Of a DNA stretch of 64,000 bases, positions 47,742 through 57,219 are shown one piece after another. Source of the stretch: Peribacillus frigoritolerans (GTDB taxonomy: Bacteria; Bacillota; Bacilli; Bacillales; DSM-1321); the NCBI GenBank assembly GCA_030562215.1, contig JAUPFL010000001.1:2468501-2532500 (forward strand), given 5' to 3'. Position 1 is the first letter of the stretch. Each line of letters starts with the position of its first letter. Under the pieces are notes generated by a model. The model had not been told where the DNA came from. It saw nothing but the letters and a program-made list of their open reading frames with translations, and made no database searches. A program made the position numbers and the translations under genes.

Positions 47742-49459
47742 TGTCCACTTTGATTAGTGGGATAGCAGCTTCAAACGGAATAGCCATCGCTAAAGCCTAT
47801 CGACTGACTGAGCCAGATTTATCGATTGAAAAAGAAACATAGAAGATGTCGGGGCTGAAATATCCCGTTTTAAGGAAGCTATTCAAAAGTCAACAAATGA
47901 ATTGGAAATAATCAGGGATAAAGCCGAAAAGGATCTAGGGGCCGATAAAGCCGCGATCTTTGACGCGCACCTGCTTGTTTTGGCTGATCCGGAACTTATC
48001 ACTCCGATTCAGGATAAAATACAATCAGAAAACGTCAACGCTGAGTTTTCCTTAAATGAAACCGCAAGCATGTTCATTACGATGTTTGAACAAATGGATA
48101 ATGAATACATGAAGGAACGTGCAGCGGATATCCGTGACGTCACGAAACGGGTGCTGTCACATCTTTTAGGTGTTCATATTCCAAATCCGAGCATGATTGC
48201 TGAAGAAGTGATCATCATTGCGGAGGATTTGACTCCATCCGATACAGCACAGTTGAATCCGGCATATGTTAAAGGATTTACGACCGATATCGGTGGACGT
48301 ACATCCCATTCAGCCATAATGGCACGTTCATTGGAAATTCCAGCAGTCGTTGGAGCGAAGTCAGTGACCACGTCCATTGAAAATGGTGACTTGGTCATAA
48401 TTGACGGGTTAAAGGGTGAAGTTCACATCAATCCTACTCCTGAACTCGTGAAACGCTACGAAGAGGAGCAGGAAGCCTATGCTAGGCAAAAAGCTGAGTG
48501 GGCGAAGCTGGTTAATGAAAAAAACCGTTACGAATGATGGACATCATGTGGAATTGGCAGCCAATATTGGCACGCCGAAAGATCTGGAGGGCGTCCATCA
48601 AAATGGCGGTGAAGGCATCGGGCTATATCGTACGGAATTTCTTTATATGGGCAGAAATGACTTTCCAAGTGAAGAAGAACAGTTCGAGGCATACAAAGCG
48701 GTGCTGGAAGGAATGTCAGGTAAGCCTGTAGTCGTCAGAACGCTTGATATAGGCGGAGACAAGGAGTTGCCTTATTTAGAGCTTCCAAAGGAAATGAATC
48801 CTTTCCTTGGATACCGTGCGATTCGCCTTTGCTTAAATGAGCAGGAGATTTTCCGGACTCAGCTCCGTGCCTTGCTTCGTGCAAGCATTTACGGGGATTT
48901 GAAGATCATGTTCCCGATGATTGCCACACTGGCTGAATTCCGCGAAGCTAAAGCCGTCTTGGCTGAAGTCAGGCAGGAATTGCTTGATAATGGTATACAA
49001 GTTGCCGAAAAGATTGAAGTCGGAATCATGGTTGAAATCCCTTCAACTGCAGTGATGGCTGATATATTTGCTAAGGAAGTCGATTTCTTCAGCATAGGCA
49101 CTAATGACTTGATTCAGTATACGATGGCCGCTGACCGAATGAATGAGAGAGTATCTTATTTATATCAACCATACAATCCAGCGATTTTACGCTTGGTTAA
49201 AATGGTCATAGATGCAGCTCATAAAGAAGGGAAATGGGCCGGAATGTGCGGGGAAATGGCTGGAGATGAAGTGGCCATCCCGATTTTGATCGGATTGGGC
49301 CTTGATGAATTCTCAATGAGTGCCACTTCGATTCTGAAAGCACGTTCTTTAATTAGCCAACTTTCGCTTGAAGAGATGAAAAAACTATCTCAGGAAGTTT
49401 TAGGGCTGGATACGAATGATAATGTGAAAGAAGCGGTTGTTAACGCTTTGAAGAAATAA
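47741..49459 (+). CDS. ptsI: Phosphoenolpyruvate-protein phosphotransferase (enzyme I), two frameshifts
   Basis: About 572 residues after repair, the usual length. Active-site His lies in [19 protein letters not shown]-binding segments include [33 protein letters not shown] and [18 protein letters not shown], and the C-terminal Cys is in GMCGEMAG. One base is missing near 47837 (GAAAC[C]ATAG). An A7 run at 48520 has one A too many, a rare expansion. It catalyses PEP-dependent phosphorylation of HPr. A core gene broken twice is strong evidence for sequence error. Confidence 0.92.
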
Positions 49460-49476
49460 TTAAAATCAGGAAAAAC

Positions 49477-49515
49477 GCACCCCATCCATATAACCTTCGG
49501 ATGGGGTGCTGTTTT
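49477..49515 (+). terminator. Intrinsic terminator of ptsHI
   Basis: A perfect 11-bp stem GCACCCCATCC / GGATGGGGTGC followed by TGTTTT. Confidence 0.88.
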
Positions 49516-49642
49516 CTGTCCTGTTAATTCTTGCTTGAATATTTGAGAAAAAGTGTTTATTGCACCAAAATGGGGGTAAATAAAAAGCAAGCACAGTTGT
49601 TTAGCTCTATTAGGGCAGCTGACATTCTCATTTCCCCCTTTG

Positions 49643-49674
49643 AGCCGGTTGGTTATCCAGCCGGCTATTTTTTT
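49643..49674 (+). terminator. Orphan intrinsic terminator
   Basis: AGCCGGTTGG (49643-49652) pairs with CCAGCCGGCT (49657-49666, one G-U), then ATTTTTTT. It lies 130 bases past the ptsI terminator, and no convincing ORF precedes it. Confidence 0.7.
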
Positions 49675-49776
49675 GCAAATAAAAAAATCATAAGAATGAT
49701 TATTCAGATTTTTCACTTTACGGTTATGACGATATAATGGAATTATATTTTTAAGAAGATGGAGGTTAAATATTAT

Positions 49777-50562
49777 ATGGAATTACATTTGGAAAAGAAA
49801 AATGCCTTGATTTTAGCTTCAAGTCAAGGTTTGGGGAAGGCTATGGCAGCCGAATTGGTTAAAGAAGGAGCAAATGTCATGCTAGCCAGCCGTGATGGAG
49901 AAAAGCTAGCCGCCGTACAAAGGGAATTATCGCAGCTTGGGACTGGAAAAGTTTCTTATATGGTAACGGATATAACAAAAGCTGAAGATATTAAAAGCCT
50001 GGTTGGGCAAACTGCTGAGGAATTCGGCGGTATCGACATTCTTATTAATAACGCCGGAGGTCCTCCAGGGGGTTCGTTTTCAGATTTCAATGATGAAGAA
50101 TGGCAACAATCTTTCGAACTTAATTTGCTAAGCTTCATAAGGACGATTCGTGAGAGCTTGCCACATTTAAAAAAACAGGGCGGCAAAATCGTTAATATTG
50201 CTTCTTCATCCATTAAGGAACCGATCCCAGGACTGATATTATCGAATACATTCCGGACGGCAATCGTTGGATTGTCAAAGACATTAGCTTCAGAATTAGC
50301 ACCAGACAGGATTTTGGTCAATACAGTCGGACCAGGAAGAATCGCAACGGACCGCGTTCAGCACCTTGATGAAATGAATGCAGAGAAACTAGGCGTCACT
50401 CCTGAGGAGGTGACTGAACAATCCATTAACAAAATCCCTCTTGGCCGTTATGGGGAACCCGAGGAATTTGCAAAGTTCGTTACTTTCCTTGTTTCAGGTG
50501 CTAATACATATTTGACAGGGCAGTCCTATTTAGTTGACGGAGGAATGATAAAGTCCATTTAA
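49777..50562 (+). CDS. Atypical SDR-family protein lacking the Tyr-Lys pair
   Basis: An intact 261-residue SDR-fold protein. GGAGG lies 12 bases before ATG 49777. The cofactor loop is ASSQGLGKA rather than TGxxxGxG, and NNAGGPPGG and IASSSI are present. Where YxxxK should stand, the sequence reads SNTFR (in LILSNTFRTAIVGLSK), so the catalytic Tyr and Lys are missing. A known SDR subgroup resembling FabG has this arrangement. Its reaction is uncertain. It is followed 40 bases later by ykwC. Confidence 0.85.
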   Translation: MELHLEKKNALILASSQGLGKAMAAELVKEGANVMLASRDGEKLAAVQRELSQLGTGKVSYMVTDITKAEDIKSLVGQTAEEFGGIDILINNAGGPPGGSFSDFNDEEWQQSFELNLLSFIRTIRESLPHLKKQGGKIVNIASSSIKEPIPGLILSNTFRTAIVGLSKTLASELAPDRILVNTVGPGRIATDRVQHLDEMNAEKLGVTPEEVTEQSINKIPLGRYGEPEEFAKFVTFLVSGANTYLTGQSYLVDGGMIKSI

Positions 50563-50602
50563 GTTTTTTTTGAAACAAAATGATTGGGAGGAATCTGCAG
50601 TG

Positions 50603-51472
50603 ATGCAATCGAACAAAGTGATCGGATTCATAGGTTTAGGAGTTATGGGAAAAAGCATGGCCGCACATCTACTTAAGGCGGGATTTGAGGTATTTGTTTA
50701 TACAAGGACGAAAGATAAGGCAAATGAACTGCTCTCACAGGGTGCGAAGTGGGCATCTTCACCAAAGGAAATTGCCCAAAAAGCTAATGTGATCATTTCC
50801 ATGGTGGGATACCCTAGTGATGTGGAAGAAATCTATCTTGGGGAAAATGGGCTTATCGAGAACGGGAAACAAGGAACCCATTTAATCGATATGACGACCT
50901 CCACTCCAACTTTGGCAGTGACAATAGCAGAGGAAGCCAAGAAAAGGGGCATGGAATCATTGGATGCACCGGTTTCCGGAGGAGATATCGGTGCTCGTGA
51001 TGCAAAGCTCACGATCATGGTCGGCGGGTCTAGTGAGGCATTTGAAGCGGTCCGGCCCATTTTTGATATCATTGGCAGCAATGTTGTCCATCAAGGCCCG
51101 GCTGGCTCAGGACAGCATACGAAAATGTGCAATCAAATCGCCATTGCATCCAATATGATCGGAGTGACTGAAGCGATTTCCTATGCCAAAAAAGCGGGGT
51201 TGGATCCGGACCGGGTATTAAGAAGCATATCATCGGGGTCTGCCGGGAGCTGGTCATTGTCCAATCTTGTACCGCGGATGGTTGAAGGCGATTTTGAACC
51301 TGGTTTTTATATCAAGCATTTTATCAAGGATATGAAGATTGCACTTGATGAAGCGGAAAGAATGGGAATGGACGCTCCTGGATTAAGCCTGAGCAAATCC
51401 CTGTATGAGGGGCTGGCAGAAGCTGGCGAAGAAAATAGCGGTACACAGGCATTATATAAACATTATAATTAA
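50603..51472 (+). CDS. ykwC: Beta-hydroxyacid dehydrogenase YkwC
   Basis: An intact 289-residue NAD(P)-binding oxidoreductase of the 3-hydroxyisobutyrate dehydrogenase family. The Rossmann motif GFIGLGVMGKSMA lies at the N-terminus, with DAPVSGGDIGA and the catalytic Lys in GSGQHTKMCNQ. ATG 50603 follows GGGAGGA. Position and sequence fit B. subtilis ykwC. The physiological substrate is not known. Confidence 0.9.
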   Translation: MQSNKVIGFIGLGVMGKSMAAHLLKAGFEVFVYTRTKDKANELLSQGAKWASSPKEIAQKANVIISMVGYPSDVEEIYLGENGLIENGKQGTHLIDMTTSTPTLAVTIAEEAKKRGMESLDAPVSGGDIGARDAKLTIMVGGSSEAFEAVRPIFDIIGSNVVHQGPAGSGQHTKMCNQIAIASNMIGVTEAISYAKKAGLDPDRVLRSISSGSAGSWSLSNLVPRMVEGDFEPGFYIKHFIKDMKIALDEAERMGMDAPGLSLSKSLYEGLAEAGEENSGTQALYKHYN

Positions 51473-51537
51473 GTGCTAGCATTTCTTTATCATGAATAAG
51501 CTGATAGCGACAGCCTTTACAAAAAGGAGTGAAAGCT

Positions 51538-51903
51538 ATGGGCGAATTCGATGATATCAATATGAAATTCCAGGAATTAGAAGATGGTAGATATATTGTA
51601 AGGATTGAAGGATTTAAACGAGAAAAAACCATTCATCAAACAAAGCCCATTCGTTGGGATCTGAAATTAATGAATGAAAGTCCGCTAATCTTGCCGGTGA
51701 AATTCAGTCATATCGAAACGAATGCCGGTTTTCAGATACTGATGCGCGAATTGAAGAACTTAGGTTTTTCAAAGCCGCGCTCCGCAAAGGAATTTGAAGA
51801 AGTGATGGCTGATTTACTTGGGTCCATCGTCGAAGTGAGCCTTACCACGACAAACAAGGAAGAAGGATATCGGGAAATTCGTTTTTTACGGAGATTGTAT
51901 TAG
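51538..51903 (+). CDS. Unknown soluble protein, 121 aa
   Basis: ATG 51538 follows AAAAAGGAG; an in-frame GTG at 51529 overlaps that site and is rejected. The product looks beta-rich in its first half (EDGRYIVRIEGFKRE) and helical later, with no membrane segment. The layout loosely recalls OB-fold DUF669 phage proteins, but I cannot support that. It shares a terminator with convergent patA. Confidence 0.7.
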   Translation: MGEFDDINMKFQELEDGRYIVRIEGFKREKTIHQTKPIRWDLKLMNESPLILPVKFSHIETNAGFQILMRELKNLGFSKPRSAKEFEEVMADLLGSIVEVSLTTTNKEEGYREIRFLRRLY

Positions 51904-51954
51904 TTGGCTTGCTTGGTGAAAAAACTTAGGTAGCCTGACATCATTGAAAATAGG

Positions 51955-51996
51955 AAAGTGGCCTTCAATTGTCCATTCAATTGAAGGCCACTTTTT
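51955..51996. terminator. Bidirectional terminator
   Basis: A perfect 16-bp stem AAAGTGGCCTTCAATT / AATTGAAGGCCACTTT with an 8-base loop, between convergent genes. Confidence 0.92.
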
Positions 51997-51999
51997 CGA

Positions 52000-53148
52000 T
52001 TACTTTTTAGCTAAAAAAGCTTCAATACGGTCCAAGGCCTTTTCCAGGGTCTCCATGGAATAGGCATAAGATATCCTGAAGTAACCTTCGCCAAGGGGAG
52101 AGAAGGCATCTCCAGGGACCACTGCCACTTTTTCCTGTTGAACAAGCTTGAGGCAAAAATCAAGGGAAGAGGCAAAGCCTTCAGGCAGCTTTATAAAGAA
52201 GTAAAAGGCACCATTCGGTTTGACTATTTCCAGTTTCATCGCTTGTAAGCGACTGTATACGTATTCCCGTCTCCGTGCATACTCGGTCTTCATGGGTATT
52301 GCATCATTTCTGCCTGCCGTCAATGCTGCCAAGGCAGCTCTCTGCGATATGGAGGCGGCACATGTCACATTGTATTGATGAACCTTCAGGAGATGCTGAG
52401 AGATGGCTGCAGGTGCAAACAGAAGGCCGATCCTCCACCCGGTCATGGAATGGGACTTGGACAGTCCGTTCAGGACGATGGTTTGTTCTTTTAAGAAAGT
52501 GGCAATCGAAACATGCTCCTGATCGAATACCAGTTCACTGTAAATCTCATCAGCCAATATGAAGATGTCCTTGCCCCTAACAAGTTCGGCAATGTCCAAT
52601 AATTCTTCGGCAGATAATGTGACCCCGGTCGGATTCGACGGATAGGGCAGAACGATGCACCGAGTATGTTCAGTTATGTACTTTTCAAGTATATCTGCAG
52701 TCAAACGAAATCCATTTTTTGTTGTATCGGCATAAACAGGTGTTGCACCGCACATCTTAATGATGGGTTCGTATCCCGGATATACCGGACCCGGTAATAT
52801 TACTTCGTTCCCTGGGATGAGGATTGTCCGAAAGGTAATGTCTATGCCTTCGCTGGCACCAGAGGTCACTATCACTTCATTCGCCGGATCATAGCCAAGC
52901 TTGTATTTATCTTTTACATAATTTGAAGCGGCTTCCCTTAACTCCAAATAGCCCGCATTGTGAGTATAAACGGTATAGTCATTATCGATGGCTTGTTTTG
53001 CCGCTTCTTTAATATGCATCGGAGTTGGAAAGTCAGGCTGCCCTATCGTTAAGGAAATGGTGCCTTCGATATCGGCGACCATATTGTAGAATTTACGGAT
53101 TCCTGATATTTGAACGTCTTTTACTAGAGGGTTTATTAAATGTTCCAT
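52000..53148 (-). CDS. patA: Aminotransferase PatA (class I/II, PLP)
   Basis: An intact 382-residue fold-type I aminotransferase. The PLP Lys is in NGLSKSHSMTGWRIG, with SNPTGV and DEIYSEL as cofactor contacts and FRISYA near the C-terminus. GGGAGG precedes ATG 53148. B. subtilis patA, an N-acetyl-L,L-diaminopimelate aminotransferase of the lysine/peptidoglycan route, lies in the same neighbourhood next to cheV and ykyB. Confidence 0.9.
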   Translation of the reverse strand: MEHLINPLVKDVQISGIRKFYNMVADIEGTISLTIGQPDFPTPMHIKEAAKQAIDNDYTVYTHNAGYLELREAASNYVKDKYKLGYDPANEVIVTSGASEGIDITFRTILIPGNEVILPGPVYPGYEPIIKMCGATPVYADTTKNGFRLTADILEKYITEHTRCIVLPYPSNPTGVTLSAEELLDIAELVRGKDIFILADEIYSELVFDQEHVSIATFLKEQTIVLNGLSKSHSMTGWRIGLLFAPAAISQHLLKVHQYNVTCAASISQRAALAALTAGRNDAIPMKTEYARRREYVYSRLQAMKLEIVKPNGAFYFFIKLPEGFASSLDFCLKLVQQEKVAVVPGDAFSPLGEGYFRISYAYSMETLEKALDRIEAFLAKK

Positions 53149-53302
53149 CTATGAATATCCTCCCTTTTCTAACTACATGAATTATGTACTGTTTGACTCA
53201 TTCATTCTATTTTATCATTTAGTTTGGAGGGGGAGAAATCTTTTTGAGATTAATGAATTAAAGGTATAATGTATGATAAGAAAATTTTGAGGGTTGATAC
53301 AT

Positions 53303-54277
53303 ATGATAAGGACTTGCGCAATTACTTCAAATCATGAAGTCAGTTTTGGTTTACCGCTAACGGAAATGAATAATCCGGATATCGAGTGGTACTGGGTGGA
53401 TTTTTCCAATCCCACAAACAAGGAAATCGAACTTTTAACCAATCATTTTCACTTTCATCCGCTGGCAATTGAAGACTGCCTGGATGATTTTAACCAACGT
53501 CCCAAAATGGATTTTTATGAGGGCTACCAATTTCTTGTGATTCATGCTCTAAGGGAGAAGGTATTTAAAGCAGTGGAATTGGACATGTTTGTTGGTGAAA
53601 AATGGATAGTCAGTTTTCATAAGGAGGATTTGCTTGAACTGGAAAAGGTTTGGGAAGAAATTGCTGGTAATAAAATGTTGAAGCAAAGTCCTTTTTTCTT
53701 GTTGCATAGGATAATTGACAGGATCGTCGATGAATTCTTCCCGCCTGTTTATAAAATTGAAAGCGAATTGGGCAGCATAGAGGAAAATACTGAAAATGAC
53801 TCGATTAACGAATTGATGGATCAGCTTTTCGATTTACGGACAGATATGTCCAGGCTCCGTCGGACCATATTGCCGATGCGTGATTTATTGTACAGAATGA
53901 TTTCATCAGAGCGTCTGAATTACTTGAAAGATCAGCATCTTTATTTTAATGATGTGTACGATCATCTTCTTAAATTGACAGAAATGCTTGAATCGTATCG
54001 AGATTTTTCGTCCGATATCCGTGATAGCTATTTGTCTGTGAACTCTAATAATATGAATTCAACGATGATGACATTGACTGTGATCACTACCATTTTCATG
54101 CCGCTGACCTTCATAGTGGGCGTTTATGGGATGAATTTTGAATATATGCCGGAATTAAATTGGCATTATGGTTATTTCCTCATTCTTGGAATGATGGGCT
54201 GTATTGCCTTGATGATGTTTTTATTCTTTGTAAAAAAAGGTTGGCTCAATCCAAAGAAAAGGTCACGAAAGAGATGA
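53303..54277 (+). CDS. corA: CorA-family magnesium transporter
   Basis: An intact 324-residue CorA protein with a long cytoplasmic funnel domain, then two C-terminal membrane helices. The first ends in the GMN motif (VYGMNFEYMPEL). ATG 53303 follows GAGGG. TATAAT at 53265-53270 with TTGAGA 15 bases before may be its promoter. It conducts Mg2+ and possibly Co2+ or Ni2+ inward. Confidence 0.92.
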   Translation: MIRTCAITSNHEVSFGLPLTEMNNPDIEWYWVDFSNPTNKEIELLTNHFHFHPLAIEDCLDDFNQRPKMDFYEGYQFLVIHALREKVFKAVELDMFVGEKWIVSFHKEDLLELEKVWEEIAGNKMLKQSPFFLLHRIIDRIVDEFFPPVYKIESELGSIEENTENDSINELMDQLFDLRTDMSRLRRTILPMRDLLYRMISSERLNYLKDQHLYFNDVYDHLLKLTEMLESYRDFSSDIRDSYLSVNSNNMNSTMMTLTVITTIFMPLTFIVGVYGMNFEYMPELNWHYGYFLILGMMGCIALMMFLFFVKKGWLNPKKRSRKR

Positions 54278-54405
54278 GTATCAGTTGAGAAATTGGTGAA
54301 TAAGCTGGGTTTTGTTTGCTCAGTTAGAATTATTGAGGAGGTTAGAGGCAGGCCTTACGATCGATAGGTTGGCCGGAATGGCAGTGGTGAAAAATGGGCT
54401 TGGAA

Positions 54406-54434
54406 AAAGGGGACTCTGATGGGTCCCTTTTTAG
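54406..54434 (+). terminator. Intrinsic terminator of corA
   Basis: AAAAAGGGGAC pairs with GGTCCCTTTTT, about 130 bases after the stop. The rest of 54278-54607 has no gene. Confidence 0.65.
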
Positions 54435-54483
54435 TTTGGCTTTAATAAATGATTACTTATTGATTCTTTTTTTACCTGTGCTC

Positions 54484-54510
54484 TAAACAAAAGAAATATT
54501 TAACCGAATT
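54484..54510 (+). promoter_or_regulatory. Candidate SigD promoter of cheV
   Basis: TAAA (54484-54487), 15 bases, ACCGAATT (54503-54510), close to the flagellar-sigma consensus TAAA-N15-GCCGATAT. It lies 98 bases before a chemotaxis gene, as expected. Confidence 0.55.
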
Positions 54511-54607
54511 ATTAGGTATGAGTTCATTGATAAAACCATGATTTTTTCCTAGCGGTTAATTGATTATGGAATTATGAAATGAAAAAGCAGAAGGGCGAGA
54601 TGAAACA

Positions 54608-55513
54608 ATGGAAGCAAATAAAGGAATATTACTGGAAAGTGGAACGAATGAGCTTGAGATAGTGGAATTCGGTCTCGGAAAGAATAAATTCGGCATTAAC
54701 GTAATTAAGGTGAAGGAAATCATTAATCCTGTCCCCATCACGCTTGTCCCTCATTCCCATCCAAATGTGGAGGGGATCATCGAGCTTCGCGGAGAAGTCC
54801 TGCCAGTTGTGAATGTCGCGGATGCTTTAGGATTTCCGCCATCTGAAACTCCTGAGCAGGATAAATTCATAGTGGCTGAATTCAATCAGCAAAAAGTGGT
54901 TTTCCATGTCCATACCGTAACACAGATCCACCGTATTTCCTGGTCCCAAATCGAAAAGCCTTCGGATATGTATCAAGGCCTTGAAAGTCAGATTATCGGA
55001 GTAATAAAATTAAATAGTGAAATGTTACTGTTACTCGATTTTGAAAAAATAGTGGTCGAAATCAATCCAGAATCAGGAATAAACATCCAACAGGTTAAAA
55101 AGCTTGGTATCCGGCAAAATTCAGACAAGAGAATCCTGATTGCGGAAGATTCTCCATTACTGAGAAAGCTGCTGTTTGATACATTGTCAGAAGCCGGATT
55201 CAAGTACTTGGAGTTTTATGAGAATGGACTTGATGCATTTAATTATCTGGAGAATTTGATTGAATCAGGAAAAGTGGTTGAAGATGAAGTGCAACTGGTG
55301 ATTACCGATATTGAGATGCCTCAGATGGATGGACATCATTTGACTAGAAGAATAAAGGAAAACGGGGAACTCGCTGGTTTGCCAGTGATTATTTTCTCTT
55401 CTTTGATTACTGACAGTCTGCGTCATAAAGGTCAGGTCGTAGGGGCTGACGCACAAATCAGCAAACCTGAAATTGCAGAGCTTATAAAGTTGATAGACAA
55501 ATTGGTATTATGA
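54608..55513 (+). CDS. cheV: Chemotaxis coupling protein CheV
   Basis: An intact 301-residue protein with an N-terminal CheW domain (about 15-160) and a C-terminal receiver domain. The phospho-Asp is in VITDIEMPQMDGH, the acidic pocket in LIAEDS, the switch Ser in IFSSL and the Lys in ISKPE. It couples chemoreceptors to CheA and mediates adaptation. Monocistronic, with a strong terminator. Confidence 0.95.
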   Translation: MEANKGILLESGTNELEIVEFGLGKNKFGINVIKVKEIINPVPITLVPHSHPNVEGIIELRGEVLPVVNVADALGFPPSETPEQDKFIVAEFNQQKVVFHVHTVTQIHRISWSQIEKPSDMYQGLESQIIGVIKLNSEMLLLLDFEKIVVEINPESGINIQQVKKLGIRQNSDKRILIAEDSPLLRKLLFDTLSEAGFKYLEFYENGLDAFNYLENLIESGKVVEDEVQLVITDIEMPQMDGHHLTRRIKENGELAGLPVIIFSSLITDSLRHKGQVVGADAQISKPEIAELIKLIDKLVL

Positions 55514-55519
55514 ATGTGA

Positions 55520-55555
55520 AAACGGGCCGATGAGGTGTTACCTCACGGCCCGTTT
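55520..55555. terminator. Terminator of cheV
   Basis: AAACGGGCCG pairs with CGGCCCGTTT, with an inner TGAGG/CCTCA stem. Confidence 0.85.
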
Positions 55556-55568
55556 GGTTTATCAATGA

Positions 55569-56074
55569 TTAATACTTGGAACCTTTTCCTAAAAAGGAGG
55601 ATGGGAATGGATTGTGAAAAGGTTGCTTGACCGACCCGCGCCCGTGAGCCCTTTTCTCGGTGTTGGTTGGGTTCGGTTGTTTTTCACCTGCTTGTCCAAC
55701 ATAAGATTGCAGGATCTGTTTTGCTTTGGATAATGACAACGCGGCTTTAGGGTTCCGTATGGAGGCTGCCCGGCTGCCGAGGTGGGGTAGTTTTTTCAAA
55801 TCTTCCTTAGTGGGAGGTAAATGAAAAACATATGATCCGCATTCGACAATGACGTCGGATTGTTGTGCTGCAAAGCGAGGGTTATCAGAGAAATGAAGTC
55901 CAATCTTCTTCGCTTTTCCTTCTTGCATAAGCTTGCTTAATGCGAGCCGTTTTAAATTATATAAATTCTTGGGCTCCAATGCAGTCTTTGCATGTTTATT
56001 GACAATAAACACGGCTTGGGCAAGGAGTTTATCGAAAACTCATCCCTTTCAGAATGTCCTTTCGTTTGGTTCAT
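55569..56074 (-). CDS. ykyB: YkyB-family protein, one frameshift
   Basis: About 168 residues after repair. Conserved blocks are AVFIVNKHAKTALEPKNLY, KKIGLHFSDNPRFAAQQSDV and HLPPTKEDLKKLPHLGS. One T is missing from a T4 run near 56027 (minus strand) in the N-terminal 20 codons. ATG 56074 has AAGGAG upstream. It is a conserved Bacillus protein of unknown function adjacent to cheV, as in B. subtilis. Confidence 0.85.
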
Positions 56075-56334
56075 TAGTGGAAACTCCTTTTCTTAATAAG
56101 GTTAGAAGGACGTTACAAACAGACTTCCTTCAGCAAAAACCTGTTTTATATATTGGTTGAAATAGAGACATGTGTGCAACCAGGCAGAAAATAGCGAAAC
56201 AATTATGCATGTACATCTCTAGGGTATGACCATCATTTCCCAACACTTTACCATCTATTCATTTTCATATTATACCACTTCAAAATATATAGGGAAGTAA
56301 AATTCAATCGGACTCCCTTTTGGTCCAAGAAAAA

Positions 56335-56355
56335 GAAGGCGTTTATGTCGCCTTC
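56335..56355 (-). terminator. Terminator of the coat-like gene
   Basis: On the minus strand GAAGGCG..CGCCTTC is followed by TTTTTC. Confidence 0.75.
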
Positions 56356-56365
56356 TGTCCAACCC

Positions 56366-56722
56366 TTATTGAGTGTATATATTGATATTTTCAGATACCC
56401 CAGCCTGTGCGCCGAATTGTTGTTGCTGGTAACCCTGAAAGCCTTGATAGGGAGGGTACGCTGGATAAGCAGGGTAAGGAGGGTAAGCGGGCGGGTATGG
56501 AGGAGGATATGGAGGATAGACAGGTGGACGGTTATTGAATAGCAACGGTCCAATTGCCAATCCTGCAACAAAAGCTACAGGCGCCAATAGCGGAAAGAAA
56601 GGAAAGTAGCGCTGGTCATTCCAATATTCAGGTCCATATTTATTCCCATATGCATTTCTGTAATCGTTCTGCAGCATTATGGTCTGCGGATAGTGGTAGT
56701 AAGGAAAATACTGTGTTTGCAT
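56366..56722 (-). CDS. Pro/Tyr-rich protein, spore-coat-like
   Basis: A 118-residue protein, intact. The N-terminus is Tyr/Asn-rich, then a membrane-like stretch LLAPVAFVAGLAIGPLLF, then about six PPYP/YPAYP repeats and a Gln-rich end. GGAGG precedes ATG 56722. Composition resembles proteins of the spore coat or exosporium. Not an identified family. Confidence 0.65.
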   Translation of the reverse strand: MQTQYFPYYHYPQTIMLQNDYRNAYGNKYGPEYWNDQRYFPFFPLLAPVAFVAGLAIGPLLFNNRPPVYPPYPPPYPPAYPPYPAYPAYPPYQGFQGYQQQQFGAQAGVSENINIYTQ

Positions 56723-56838
56723 AATTAGCCTCCTTTTCTCAAATTCTTTACATAGTATGGATTTTTTTAGAAAAGAGCCTGTTTCATCTTAATCTGTTAT
56801 AATGAATCTACTTATGAGAAAAATTTGGGGGGACCTTG

Positions 56839-57219
56839 ATGGATCGATTTAAAGGCATTTTTGCAGTCGGTTTTGGAGGAGCGGCTGGAGCGATGTTGCG
56901 TTATTGCGTAATCTTGACTGCGGGCCATTCCTTCTTTCCGTTTGGAACCCTTTTAATAAATATAGTAGGCAGCTTTTTACTTGGAATGATAAATGGGTAT
57001 TTCGCCTCGAAAAAGAAATCGTTTGTTTTTTTGGCGCTGGGCAGCGGGTTTTGCGGCGGTTTCACCACGATGTCCACATTTTCCCAAGAAGTGGTGAATC
57101 TCCTGCAGACTTCTCTGCAATTGGCGGGACTGTATCTTGGAGCCACGCTTTTATTTGGTTTGGTGGCCGGTTTCCTCGGACTGGGCCTGTTTAATAGACG
57201 GAGAGGTGAGACTCTTTGA
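56839..57219 (+). CDS. crcB: Fluoride channel subunit CrcB/Fluc (first copy)
   Basis: An intact 126-residue protein with four membrane helices. GGAAGAMLRY, the pore Asn in LLINIVGSF and the TM3 break GGFTTMSTFSQE are Fluc signatures. ATG 56839 follows GGGGGGACC. In Bacillus two different Fluc proteins form a heterodimer; the second gene follows with a 4-base overlap. No fluoride riboswitch is evident upstream. TATAAT at 56798-56803 may be the -10. Confidence 0.93.
   Translation: MDRFKGIFAVGFGGAAGAMLRYCVILTAGHSFFPFGTLLINIVGSFLLGMINGYFASKKKSFVFLALGSGFCGGFTTMSTFSQEVVNLLQTSLQLAGLYLGATLLFGLVAGFLGLGLFNRRRGETL

Noticed and set aside
56750-56838. Fluoride riboswitch before the crcB pair
   Set aside because: The short leader lacks the conserved riboswitch sequence; only a -10 box and ribosome site are visible.
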